Assembly: GCF_003259185.1 (NCBI RefSeq)
Contig: NZ_QGMP01000001.1
Span: forward strand, 2,046,001 to 2,110,000
Length of the DNA stretch: 64,000 nucleotides
Origin: Isoalcanivorax indicus
Lineage (GTDB): Bacteria > Pseudomonadota > Gammaproteobacteria > Pseudomonadales > Alcanivoracaceae
Direction: 5' to 3'
Position numbers and translations under genes: made by a program. Positions within the stretch are counted from its first letter, which is position 1. The number at the start of each line of letters is the position of its first letter. Shown here one piece after another: positions 25,184 to 33,647 of this stretch. Under the pieces are notes generated by a model. It worked only from the letters and a program-made list of their open reading frames with translations. It searched no databases and was not told the origin of the DNA.

Positions 25184-26524
25184 ATGGCCTCCCCCTCCCG
25201 CTTCGCTGATCTGATCATTCGCCAGGGCACGGTCATTACGCCCGGCGGGCCGGTGCTCGCAGATGTCGTGTGCAGCGACGGCCTGATTGTGGCGCTGGAC
25301 AGCCGCGGCTGGCAGGCAAAGGACACCATGGAGGCCCAGGGCCTGCACGTCTTGCCAGGCGTCATCGACAGCCAGGTGCACTTTCGTGAACCGGGGCTGA
25401 CCCACAAGGAAACGCTGGAAGCGGGTACACGCGGCGCGCTGCTCGGCGGTGTCACCGCTGTGTTCGAAATGCCCAATACGCACCCCCTGACCCTGTGGCA
25501 AGACGATCTGCAGGACAAGCTCGACCGCGCAGCCGGGCGCGCCTGGTGCGATTACGCTTTCTATATGGGCGGCGCAGCCGCCAACGCCACACACCTGGCA
25601 GACCTGGAAACCCTGCCCGGCTGTGCAGGCATCAAGGTCTTTATGGGCAGCTCTTTCGGCGATCTGCTGGTCGACGAGGATGATGTTCTGCGGCGCATTC
25701 TCAGCCACGGCCATCGCCGGGTGGCCATCCACGCCGAAGATGAAGCCCGGCTGATGGAGCGCCGCGCCCTGGTGGAGGCCTCTGCGGACGTACGCGATCA
25801 TCCCCGTTGGCGCGATGAAGAAAGCGCCCTGCTGGCGACCCGCAAGATCCTTCGTCTGGCCGAGGAAGCGGGTCGCCGCCTGCACCTGCTGCACGTTTCC
25901 ACGGCGGCAGAAATGGCCTTGCTGGCCCGACACAAGCGCAGCGTCAGCGTCGAGGTCACACCGCACCACCTCACCCTGACGGCACCGGAGTGCTACGAGC
26001 GACTGGGCAGCCTCGCACAGATGAACCCCCCGGTGCGCGACCGCCATCATCAGGCGGCGCTGTGGCAGGCCGTGCGCGACGGTGTGGTGGATGTGCTGGG
26101 CAGCGACCATGCGCCGCATACTCTGGAGGAAAAGGCCCGCCCCTACCCGAACAGCCCCAGCGGCATGACCGGGGTGCAGACACTGCTGCCGATGATGCTG
26201 GATCACGTCAACGCCGGTCGGCTGAGCCTCATGCGCCTGGTGGACCTGACCAGCGCAGGGCCAGCCCGGCTCTTCGGCCTGCCCGGGCGCGGTCGCATCG
26301 CGGTAGGCCAGAGCGCCGCCCTGACCCTGGTCGACATGAACGCCCGCCGCCGCATCGAAAACCGCTGGATCGCCAGTGTAAGCGGCTGGACGCCCTATGA
26401 TGGTGTGACGGTGCAGGGCTGGCCGGTGGCCACTGTACTGCGCGGCCAGTTGGTCATGCGAGACGACGACGTCATCGGCCCGCCTCTGGGCAGCCCGGTG
26501 CGCTTCGACGAGACCCGCCGCTGA
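25184..26524 (+). CDS. pyrC: Dihydroorotase
   Basis: 446 residues, RBS AAGGAC. All amidohydrolase metal motifs are present: DSQVHFREPG, the lysine in GIKVFMGSS, AIHAEDE, HLLHVSTA and GSDHAPH. It converts carbamoyl-aspartate to dihydroorotate in pyrimidine synthesis, or is a paralogue doing so. It follows the M23 gene by 30 bp and ends before a bidirectional terminator, so zur-like, M23 and pyrC probably form one operon. In Pseudomonas a second dihydroorotase gene (pyrC2) is zinc-regulated, which fits this context. Confidence 0.9.
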   Translation: MASPSRFADLIIRQGTVITPGGPVLADVVCSDGLIVALDSRGWQAKDTMEAQGLHVLPGVIDSQVHFREPGLTHKETLEAGTRGALLGGVTAVFEMPNTHPLTLWQDDLQDKLDRAAGRAWCDYAFYMGGAAANATHLADLETLPGCAGIKVFMGSSFGDLLVDEDDVLRRILSHGHRRVAIHAEDEARLMERRALVEASADVRDHPRWRDEESALLATRKILRLAEEAGRRLHLLHVSTAAEMALLARHKRSVSVEVTPHHLTLTAPECYERLGSLAQMNPPVRDRHHQAALWQAVRDGVVDVLGSDHAPHTLEEKARPYPNSPSGMTGVQTLLPMMLDHVNAGRLSLMRLVDLTSAGPARLFGLPGRGRIAVGQSAALTLVDMNARRRIENRWIASVSGWTPYDGVTVQGWPVATVLRGQLVMRDDDVIGPPLGSPVRFDETRR

Positions 26525-26561
26525 CCGGGCGGCCAGAGAACAGGCCAAAACGCAGCAGACA

Positions 26562-26593
26562 AAAAAGCCGGCGCTTTTCAGGGCCGGCTTTTT
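26562..26593. terminator. Bidirectional Rho-independent terminator
   Basis: AAAAAGCCGGC (26562-26572), a 10-nt loop and GCCGGCTTTTT (26583-26593). It has a T-tract on the plus strand for the pyrC operon and an A-tract that becomes a T-tract on the minus strand for the tRNA pair. Confidence 0.92.
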
Positions 26594-26599
26594 CGAATT

Positions 26600-26675
26600 T
26601 GGAGCGGGAAACGAGGCTCGAACTCGCGACCTCAACCTTGGCAAGGTTGCGCTCTACCAACTGAGCTATTCCCGC
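26600..26675 (-). tRNA. tRNA-Gly (GCC)
   Basis: 76 nt with encoded CCA. The acceptor stem GCGGGAA pairs with TTCCCGC, the D arm has AGCTCAGTTGGTAGAG, the anticodon loop is CTTGCCAAG and the T arm contains GTTCGAG. It follows tRNA-Glu by 6 nt on the same strand and is followed by a terminator. Confidence 0.97.
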
Positions 26676-26681
26676 ATTAAG

Positions 26682-26757
26682 TGGCGTCCCCTAGGGGATT
26701 CGAACCCCTGTTACCGCCGTGAAAGGGCGGTGTCCTAGGCCTCTAGACGAAGGGGAC
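26682..26757 (-). tRNA. tRNA-Glu (TTC)
   Basis: 76 nt with encoded CCA. The acceptor stem GTCCCCT pairs with AGGGGAC, the D arm has TCGTCTAGAGGCC, the anticodon loop is CTTTCAC and the T arm contains GTTCGAATC. First gene of a two-tRNA transcript with tRNA-Gly. Confidence 0.97.
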
Positions 26758-26909
26758 CCCGGACGCCCCGGGGTTACCCCCGAAAGCGGCGCAAAGGATA
26801 ACAGGCGCTGCGATGACGTCAAGGGAAAAATCGTTCGATGGTTGCTGCCATTGACCCCTGCCCGGCACCTTGTTCTGATAAGCCGCATCATGAACAGATG
26901 AGGCTCCTC

Positions 26910-27569
26910 ATGGCGATCAAACTCTATGGCGCGGCGCTGTCGCCCTTCGTCCGCAAGACCCGGGTGTTTCTGGCCGAAAAGGACATTCCCTTCGAATCGG
27001 TGCATGTCGATCCCTTCAATGCGCCGGAAGACTACAGCAACATCAACCCCCTGCGCCGCATCCCCGCCATGGAGCACGATGGCCGGCTGCTGGCCGACTC
27101 GGCCGTGATCTGCGCCTACCTGGAGCGCGCCTTCCCGGAGACACCCGCGCTGTATCCCATGGACGCGGCGGATTACGCCCATGCCCTGTGGCTGGAGAAA
27201 TACGCCGACTATGAACTGGCCCCGCTGACCACCTTCACCGTATTCCGCAACCGGGTGATCATGAAGTTGATGGGCAAGCCCAGCGATGAAGAACGCATCG
27301 CGCGCGCCCTCACCGAAAAACTGCCGCCGCACTTCGCTTACCTGGAAAGCCAGATCAAGGGCCGGGAATGGCTGGCCGGAGAGCAGTTCTCCATCGCCGA
27401 TATCGCCGTGGCGTCCCAGTTCGCAAACTTTGCCCACGGCGGCGAGCATCTCGATCCGCAGCAGTACCCGTCGCTGGCCGCGCATGTGGACAAGGTGCTC
27501 TCCCGGCCCAGCTTCAGCGCCCTGCTGGAGCGTGAAAACAGCTTCGTGGCCAAGCTGCGCGGCGGCTGA
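26910..27569 (+). CDS. Glutathione S-transferase family protein
   Basis: 219 residues from the ATG at 26910. N-terminal thioredoxin-like domain: IKLYGAALSPFVRKTRVFLAEK (Ser as likely catalytic residue), NPLRRIPAMEHDG with the cis-Pro, and LADSAVICAYLE. The helical C-terminal domain has GEQFSIADIAVASQF. A generic cytosolic GST; the substrate is not evident. Stands alone. Confidence 0.92.
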   Translation: MAIKLYGAALSPFVRKTRVFLAEKDIPFESVHVDPFNAPEDYSNINPLRRIPAMEHDGRLLADSAVICAYLERAFPETPALYPMDAADYAHALWLEKYADYELAPLTTFTVFRNRVIMKLMGKPSDEERIARALTEKLPPHFAYLESQIKGREWLAGEQFSIADIAVASQFANFAHGGEHLDPQQYPSLAAHVDKVLSRPSFSALLERENSFVAKLRGG

Positions 27570-27646
27570 CGCCTGCACTCTGCCTTATCCCCCCAAGGGC
27601 AGGTATGCTAGGGCAACACTGATAACAACCATTGGGGGGACCAGAC

Positions 27647-28285
27647 GTGATCAGTCTGGCCATGGTGGAAGATGATCCGCAGTTCCGGCATGCGGTGCGC
27701 CGGGCTGTGGAGGCCACCGACGATATCCGGTTAACCGCCGAAGCCGGGAACTGCGCCCAGGCCAACACCTTGCTGGACGGACCCGCCCACGACGTGCTGC
27801 TGGTGGATCTGGGGCTGCCTGACGGCTCCGGCATCAGCGTCATTCAGGCCGCCCGCAGGCGCTGGCCGGATTGCGCCATCATGGTGGCCACCCTGTTTGA
27901 CGAGGCCCAGCCGGTGCTGGACAGCGTGCGCGCCGGCGCCACCGGTTATCTGCTCAAGGACGCCCTGCCCCCACAGGTCGCTGCCCACATTCGCATGCTG
28001 CACCAGGGCGGCAGCCCGATCAGCCCCATGATTGCGCGGCATCTGCTGGTTGAAATCGCCCCGGAAACCCCGCAACCCGAGACCGCACTGTCAGCACAGG
28101 AGCAGAATGTCCTGGCGCTGATCAGCCAGGGCCATGCGATGGCGGACATCGCCCAGCGCCTGGGCGTCTCCCCCTGGACCGTACAGACGTATATCCGCCG
28201 CATTTACCAGAAGCTCGGGGTGAACTCGCGCGCCGGTGCCGTCAGCGAGGCCTGGCGGCTGAATCTGCTGGGCAGGCCAGACTGA
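27647..28285 (+). CDS. NarL/LuxR-type response regulator
   Basis: 212 residues from a GTG at 27647, six bases after GGGGGGA. The receiver domain has acidic residues VEDD (8-10) and the phospho-acceptor D54 in LLVDLGLPDGSG, with the Lys in YLLKD. The C-terminal LuxR helix-turn-helix is LSAQEQNVLALISQGHAMADIA, then VSPWTVQTYIRRIYQKLGV. It is followed by its likely partner kinase with a 2-bp gap. Targets unknown. Confidence 0.93.
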   Translation: MISLAMVEDDPQFRHAVRRAVEATDDIRLTAEAGNCAQANTLLDGPAHDVLLVDLGLPDGSGISVIQAARRRWPDCAIMVATLFDEAQPVLDSVRAGATGYLLKDALPPQVAAHIRMLHQGGSPISPMIARHLLVEIAPETPQPETALSAQEQNVLALISQGHAMADIAQRLGVSPWTVQTYIRRIYQKLGVNSRAGAVSEAWRLNLLGRPD

Positions 28286-28287
28286 GC

Positions 28288-30201
28288 ATGGCCCCGGGCG
28301 CGCGGTTACTGTGGTGGGCCAGCCTGTGCCTGCTCTGCGCCGGCACGCACGCCGCCAACGCCGTGCATCAGGCCGAGCGCCTGACCCTCACTGCGGACAG
28401 TCCGCACTTCATGGCGCCACCGCCCCGGATCGACGTCCTCCCCGACACAGGCTGGCAGCGGGTCTCGCTACCCGATGTCGCCCTGCCTCGGGACGGCCAG
28501 GGTGAGGGCATCACCACCACCTGGTATCGGCTGCCCGTCCCCGCGCCCCACGACAACCCCACCCTCTACCTGCCCCGCTGGCAGACCGTGGGGCAGGTCG
28601 CGATCTATGGCGATGGCGTCCTCTTGTGGCGCTCATCGGGCGACCTGGTATGGAACGGTTTCAATCGGCCCGTCTGGCTGCCGCTGACACCCCTGGATGG
28701 CCGTGCCGCCCCCGGCGAACTGTTGATCAGGATGGATTCGGTCACCGGGTTGGGCGGCGGCCTGAGCCGGGTTTATCTGGACGATACAGATGCCCTGATC
28801 TGGCGCTACCGAACACGTCTGTGGCTGCAAGCGGTACTGCCCGGCGCCATCGCGCTGGTCTTCCTCACGCTTGCCGCCTTCGGGCTCAGCCTGCGCCACT
28901 CACGAGAAGACCGCACCCTGTCACGCCTGTTTCTGGCAGCCGCCCTGCTGTTTGCCCTGCGTGGCCTGCATTTCTCCGGGCCCCTGGATACCCGCCTGAT
29001 GTCGTCAGACTGGTTCGGCTGGCTGACGGTCAACGCCCTGCTGGGGCTGGTTCTGGTCAGCCTGCTGTTCAATCTGCGCTTGTGCCAGCGCCGGCTGCCC
29101 TGGCTGGAATACACCCTGGGAGGCTCCCTCCTGCTGGCGTTGCTCACCAGCCTGCCGCTGTTTCAGGCGTCCGAGCAGATTGTCGCCCTGGCAGGGGCCA
29201 CCTACGGTATCGCCCTGTTGCTCTCGTCAGGGGCTTTCACGCTGGTGGCAGTTCTGGCCTGGCGCAGCGGCATCCGCTCGGCGCAAGTGCTGGCCACCTG
29301 TAATCTGATCGGTTTGCCGCTGGCCGCCCATGACCTGCTGCTGATGCAATACCAGATCAATCTGGAACATCCTTATCTGCTGGTGTACTGGGAAATCACC
29401 TTCTGCCTGCTGTTCAGCCAGATTCTGTACCGCCGCTACCGGCAAGGGGTGGACGCCCTGGAGCATCATCGCCGCATCCTTGCGGACACGCTGGCCCGTC
29501 GTGAACAGGAGCTGGACGCCAGCTACCGCAAGCTGCGCGAAGTGGAACAGCGGGAACTGCTGGCGCTGGAACGACAGCGGCTGATGCGCGACATGCACGA
29601 TGGCCTGGGCGCCACCCTGACCAACGCCCTGCACATCGCACAGCAGCATCGCGGCGAGGACGACACCCTGACCCGAACACTGCAGGAGGGCATCGACGAG
29701 CTCAGGCAGACCCTGGACTCACTGACCCCGGTCGGTAACGACCTGACCACCTCGCTGGCAACACTGCGTTATCGCTTGCAGCCCCGACTCGAAGCCGCCG
29801 GACTGACGCTGCACTGGAGCATGGACGCCCTGCCGGCACAGCACACGCTGACCGCAGAGCACATTCGCCATGTGCTGAGCATTCTTCAGGAAGCCATCAC
29901 CAATATTCTCAAGCACAACCGCGCCGACACCCTGCATTTCAGCACGCGGATGGATCACGGCGACGTGCTCATCGAACTCACCGACAACGGCACGCCGTTC
30001 TCGCCCCAGAACTTGTCTACTGCCGAGACCTCGTCTGTTGAAAGACGCGGCCGAGGGCTGACCAATATTCTCAGCCGCGCGGCCACAATCCAGGCCAAGG
30101 CCAGTTGGCAACCTGACACTGTCGGCACCCGCTTCACATTGCGCGTGCCCGGCACTCGCCCAACACACCACCAACCGGTACCGCATCAAACTCCGTCCTG
30201 A
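28288..30201 (+). CDS. Sensor histidine kinase (NarX/HisKA_3 type, 7TM-DISM sensor)
   Basis: 637 residues. A signal-like N-terminus, a periplasmic beta-rich domain (YLPRWQTVGQVAIYGDGVLLWR) of 7TMR-DISMED2 type, about seven membrane helices (roughly residues 180-390), a coiled coil, the HisKA_3 site RLMRDMHDGLGATLTN (His near residue 436) and an ATPase domain (ILQEAITNILKHNRAD; LTDNG; GRGLTNI). This sensor layout is often linked to carbohydrate or small-ligand sensing, but the ligand is unknown. Forms a two-component pair with the preceding regulator. Confidence 0.9.
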   Translation: MAPGARLLWWASLCLLCAGTHAANAVHQAERLTLTADSPHFMAPPPRIDVLPDTGWQRVSLPDVALPRDGQGEGITTTWYRLPVPAPHDNPTLYLPRWQTVGQVAIYGDGVLLWRSSGDLVWNGFNRPVWLPLTPLDGRAAPGELLIRMDSVTGLGGGLSRVYLDDTDALIWRYRTRLWLQAVLPGAIALVFLTLAAFGLSLRHSREDRTLSRLFLAAALLFALRGLHFSGPLDTRLMSSDWFGWLTVNALLGLVLVSLLFNLRLCQRRLPWLEYTLGGSLLLALLTSLPLFQASEQIVALAGATYGIALLLSSGAFTLVAVLAWRSGIRSAQVLATCNLIGLPLAAHDLLLMQYQINLEHPYLLVYWEITFCLLFSQILYRRYRQGVDALEHHRRILADTLARREQELDASYRKLREVEQRELLALERQRLMRDMHDGLGATLTNALHIAQQHRGEDDTLTRTLQEGIDELRQTLDSLTPVGNDLTTSLATLRYRLQPRLEAAGLTLHWSMDALPAQHTLTAEHIRHVLSILQEAITNILKHNRADTLHFSTRMDHGDVLIELTDNGTPFSPQNLSTAETSSVERRGRGLTNILSRAATIQAKASWQPDTVGTRFTLRVPGTRPTHHQPVPHQTPS

Positions 30202-30213
30202 GGCGTGTCTTTT

Positions 30214-30253
30214 TTATCAACCCGTCTAGACGCCTGATAACTTTTTGTATAGT
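30214..30253 (+). promoter_or_regulatory. Imperfect palindrome and -10 element upstream of the aldehyde dehydrogenase gene
   Basis: TTATCA (30214-30219) and TGATAA (30235-30240) flank the perfect 10-bp palindrome CGTCTAGACG (30223-30232). A TATAGT -10 follows at 30248-30253, so the palindrome lies over the expected -35. The leader to the start codon is about 140 nt. Confidence 0.5.
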
Positions 30254-30401
30254 TACGGCGCGAACCGTCACTTTCTGTGCCTCCGACTGATGCTTTCGGT
30301 CAATCAGGCTCCCCCCCACCGCTAGAGTGCGCCCGCTCCCCATGGAACACTCGTGGGTCACTTCCGCTGCTGCATACACATATACCACCAGGAGGCCAAG
30401 C

Positions 30402-31811
30402 ATGGGCGCATTACCGGAGAGCCATATCTCAAGCCAGACAGAAGACTGGGCCGCAGAGGCTGTTGCCCGGCAACGGCGTTACTTTGAATCCGGCGCCACG
30501 CGAAGCCTGGCCTTTCGAATGCAACAACTGCGCACGTTGAAAGACGCCATCGTTGAATACCAGAGTGACATACAGGACGCTCTGAAAGCCGACATCGGCC
30601 GCCCGCCATTCGAAGCCTATATCGAGATCAGCACAGCCATCGAAGATCTCAAGCACACGCTCAAACACCTGAAAGGCTGGATGAAGCCGCGCCGTGTCAG
30701 CACGTCCATGTGGGCGCAACCCGGCCGCAGCCGGATTGAATCGACACCGCAGGGCGTGACCTTTCTGCTCGGGCCCTACAACTACCCGTTCCTGCTGCTG
30801 ATCCAGCCGCTGATCGGCAGCATCGCGGCAGGCAATACCGCCGCGCTGAAACCGTCATCGCTGAACCCTACCGTGGCCGATGTGGTCGAGAAGATCATCA
30901 AGCGGTGTTTCAGCGAGGAGTATGTGTCCGTCTTCAAGGGCAGCACTGAAGTGACCAACGTGCTGCTGGAACAGCGTTTCGATCATATCTTCTTTACCGG
31001 CAGCCCCCGCGTGGGCCGCATTGTCATGGCCGCTGCCGCGAAACATCTGACCAAAGTCACGCTGGAACTGGGCGGCAAGAGCCCCACCATCGTGCACAAG
31101 GATGCCAACCTGAAAGTGGCGGCCCGCCGTATCCTGGCCGGCAAGATGCTCAATGTCGGGCAAACCTGCGTGGCACCGGATCATGTCCATGTACACGAAG
31201 ACATCAAGGAGGCGTTCGAGCAGACCCTGGTCGCCACCCTGAAAGAATTCTATGGCGACGATCCGAGCCAGAGCCCGGATCTGGGGCGCATGATCAATGA
31301 ACGTCATTTTGATCGTGTGGCGGGCCTGATCGACACCGGCAAGGTGCTCGCCGGTGGCCAGACCGACCGCGCACAGAAATACATCGCGCCGACCTTGCTC
31401 AAGGATGTGACGATGGATGATCTGATCATGCAGGAGGAAATCTTCGGGCCGGTGCTGCCGCTGCTCACCTACCGTTCTATCGAGGAGCTGGTGGGCAATC
31501 TGAAAAAACTGCCGGAACATCCGCTGGCCCTGTACCTGTTCACGGCCAGCGAACAGGTGGAACGGCAAGTGCTCGACAACACACAGTTTGGCGGCGGCTG
31601 CATCAACAATACCGTGATGCACGTGGCCAACCCGAACCTGCCGTTTGGCGGTGTGGGGGAAAGCGGCATGGGCGCCTATCACGGCAAGAATTCGTTCGAT
31701 GTCTTCTCGCACCAGCGCGGTATTCTCAAGGCCACCACGCTGTTCGACATCAAGTTTCGTTATGCGCCCTACAAGGACAAGGTGAATCTGATCAGGAAGA
31801 TGATTCGCTGA
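30402..31811 (+). CDS. Aldehyde dehydrogenase, class 3 type (ALDH3/coniferyl aldehyde dehydrogenase-like)
   Basis: 469 residues from the ATG at 30402 with AGGAGG upstream. It has the ALDH3 features: GPYNYPFLLLIQPLIGSIAAGN, the catalytic Glu in VTLELGGKSP (near 222), the nucleophile Cys in VGQTCVAPD (near 255), and the C-terminal GGVGESGMGAYHGKNSFD with FSHQRGI. Class 3 enzymes oxidise fatty aldehydes, so it could act downstream of alkane oxidation; this is inferred. The 3' end overlaps the convergent PilZ gene by 20 bp. Confidence 0.93.
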   Translation: MGALPESHISSQTEDWAAEAVARQRRYFESGATRSLAFRMQQLRTLKDAIVEYQSDIQDALKADIGRPPFEAYIEISTAIEDLKHTLKHLKGWMKPRRVSTSMWAQPGRSRIESTPQGVTFLLGPYNYPFLLLIQPLIGSIAAGNTAALKPSSLNPTVADVVEKIIKRCFSEEYVSVFKGSTEVTNVLLEQRFDHIFFTGSPRVGRIVMAAAAKHLTKVTLELGGKSPTIVHKDANLKVAARRILAGKMLNVGQTCVAPDHVHVHEDIKEAFEQTLVATLKEFYGDDPSQSPDLGRMINERHFDRVAGLIDTGKVLAGGQTDRAQKYIAPTLLKDVTMDDLIMQEEIFGPVLPLLTYRSIEELVGNLKKLPEHPLALYLFTASEQVERQVLDNTQFGGGCINNTVMHVANPNLPFGGVGESGMGAYHGKNSFDVFSHQRGILKATTLFDIKFRYAPYKDKVNLIRKMIR

Positions 31812-32148
31812 AGCTGCTCGCCCAGGCGCGGCCATCGCCGCGCTCCAGGTCCAGTGCAATGCCCGCCAGCAACTGACCGTCACTGTGGCCACACCAGGCC
31901 ACGGTGCCATGCAGATGGCAAAGCCGGTCATCGTCCTCGGACAGCACCAGTGACAGTTCCACGTCGGTATCCGGTCTGATGGGTTCAGGCAGCAGCACAC
32001 TGATGCCTGCCAGCGAGATGTCGTGCGTGCTCACATGCAGTCCGCGCGAGGCTTCCGCAGAGCCCGGAACCCGGGGCCGCAGAATGAGCGAAAGGGTCAC
32101 CGCGTGGGCTGTTCTGGGGTAGCGTCGCTTGTCCTTTGCTGTTGCCAT
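31792..32148 (-). CDS. PilZ domain protein
   Basis: 118 residues. The c-di-GMP binding elements are KRRYPRT near the N-terminus (RxxxR) and STHDISLAGISVLLP (D/N-x-S-x-x-G). A single-domain PilZ protein, probably a cytoplasmic c-di-GMP receptor with an unknown partner. Overlaps the end of the convergent aldehyde dehydrogenase gene. Confidence 0.88.
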   Translation of the reverse strand: MATAKDKRRYPRTAHAVTLSLILRPRVPGSAEASRGLHVSTHDISLAGISVLLPEPIRPDTDVELSLVLSEDDDRLCHLHGTVAWCGHSDGQLLAGIALDLERGDGRAWASSFSESSS

Positions 32149-32363
32149 GGGCCTGATCCATCCCGTGTCACGTCATCTCTCCGGGTGGGCGTCACCCGCA
32201 GGGCATAACTGGCATGGTAGCCCGATCAGGGGCCAGGCCTCCAGTGATCGGCACCCTGGGCGGCTCTGGCCAGCGGCCGCCATACCCAGCCCTGTCGGCC
32301 GCCTGTGGCACCCGGCCCTCGCGTGTTACCTCGTTTGTGTGGTACTCAATCCCCCGCTCCACC

Positions 32364-32391
32364 CCATAGCATGTCCGGACGATTGCTATGG
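32364..32391 (+). promoter_or_regulatory. mRNA hairpin overlapping the ribosome binding site of the FN3 lipoprotein gene
   Basis: CCATAGCA (32364-32371) and TGCTATGG (32384-32391) are perfect complements with a 12-nt loop that holds GTCCGGAC. The right arm includes the first G's of the Shine-Dalgarno GGAGAG (32390-32395); the ATG is at 32401. May mask the RBS. The rest of 32149-32363 shows nothing I can name. Confidence 0.5.
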
Positions 32392-32400
32392 AGAGACCCT

Positions 32401-33630
32401 ATGTCACGCAGACACCTCGCCCTGCCGGCCGGAACGCTCGCCGCCAGCCTTGCTGCGACGGCCCTGCTTGCGGCCTGTGGTGGCGGCGGCGGTTCATCGT
32501 CGTCCGACCACCGCATCTCCGTGGACGCCCCTGAGGGCCTTTCCGCCACCCCGGGCAACGCCGAGGTCACCGTTGAATGGGATCCGGTGGACGACGCCGA
32601 CAGCTATAACCTTTACTGGGCTCCCGCCGCGACAGGCCTTGATATGGAGAACCCTGGTGCCGGCGATGCCGGTTGGCAGCCCTCGGTCACCAGCCCGCAC
32701 ACCGTTACCGAGCTCGAGAATCACCAGAATGTCGTGTTTGTGGTGACAGCCGTCGCCGAGAGCCGGGAAAGCGAGCCCAGTAACGAGGTCACCGCGCTAC
32801 CGGCCCCACCACTTTCCGGCTACTCGATTGAAACGAACGACAGCACCTTGGACGCGGGGGATTACGACATGCTGGGCGCGTCCTGCGGTGCGCAGCGCAT
32901 TCCGGTCAGCGGCGGCCTGCGCGTCATGAATGTGGACAGCGACACACGGCCTGGCTTGCATGTTCAGGAGTCATGGCCGACTCAGGTCAATCTCGGTGGC
33001 GGTAATATCCATAATGTCTGGGCGATCAAGGCGCTCAATGACAGTGGCAGTGCCCGAGAGATCAGGGCCTATGCCATTTGCATTGAGCCACCGGACGATC
33101 TCGAAACCCTGAGCCGTGAGATCACGCTGGCAGCGGGCGAAACGCGCTCGGAAACCCTCGATTGCGCAGAGAGCAGCGGGCGCGTCATGCTGGGTGCAGG
33201 TGTTTCCCACGACACCGGATCCACCAGCCCGAACGTCAGGATTAACAGTTCGGAGCCTGCCTTTGCCCGGAATGATCGCTGGTCCTTCCGACTGGCCAAC
33301 GACAGCGCCGTGACGCGCACTGTCACCTTGCACGGGTTCTGTGCCCTGCAGCCGCTGGGCTACAGGAGAGGGGGCAGCGGTGGCCCGTTCATTGACGGGG
33401 GCACCTACGATCACGACAGATCTTCCGCTTGCAACTCGATACTCTACGACGAGAACTCGGTCGTGCTGGCGGGCGCACACCGGGGCCACGACGCATACAG
33501 TGCCTCATTGCGCCTGGAGCAGAGCTACCCGAGCGACGACGGCACACGCTGGCGCGCTGGCGTCTTCCACACAGGCAGCGACAGAATGCCCTGGTATCGC
33601 TCCCCGCTGTGCGCCATCCGGGAACCGTAA
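32401..33630 (+). CDS. Lipoprotein with fibronectin type III-like domain
   Basis: 409 residues from the ATG at 32401 with GGAGAG upstream. Signal peptide and lipobox (LAATALLAAC) are followed by a Gly/Ser linker. An FN3-like domain is at about residues 40-125 (APEGLSATPGNAEVTVEWDPV; YNLYWAP; SPHTVTELENHQNVVFVVTAV). The remainder has repeated beta segments with Cys pairs (YAICIEPPDD; LHGFCALQPLGY) and is unfamiliar. The same FN3 style occurs in the lipoprotein at 37559-39235, so the two may share ancestry for that module. Confidence 0.78.
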   Translation: MSRRHLALPAGTLAASLAATALLAACGGGGGSSSSDHRISVDAPEGLSATPGNAEVTVEWDPVDDADSYNLYWAPAATGLDMENPGAGDAGWQPSVTSPHTVTELENHQNVVFVVTAVAESRESEPSNEVTALPAPPLSGYSIETNDSTLDAGDYDMLGASCGAQRIPVSGGLRVMNVDSDTRPGLHVQESWPTQVNLGGGNIHNVWAIKALNDSGSAREIRAYAICIEPPDDLETLSREITLAAGETRSETLDCAESSGRVMLGAGVSHDTGSTSPNVRINSSEPAFARNDRWSFRLANDSAVTRTVTLHGFCALQPLGYRRGGSGGPFIDGGTYDHDRSSACNSILYDENSVVLAGAHRGHDAYSASLRLEQSYPSDDGTRWRAGVFHTGSDRMPWYRSPLCAIREP

Positions 33631-33647
33631 ATCACATCGATAAAAGG

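Noticed and set aside
23924-26644. 906-codon minus-strand open frame opposite the M23 and pyrC genes
   Set aside because: Antisense to two well-identified genes; long shadow frame of high-G+C coding DNA, with no recognisable domain.
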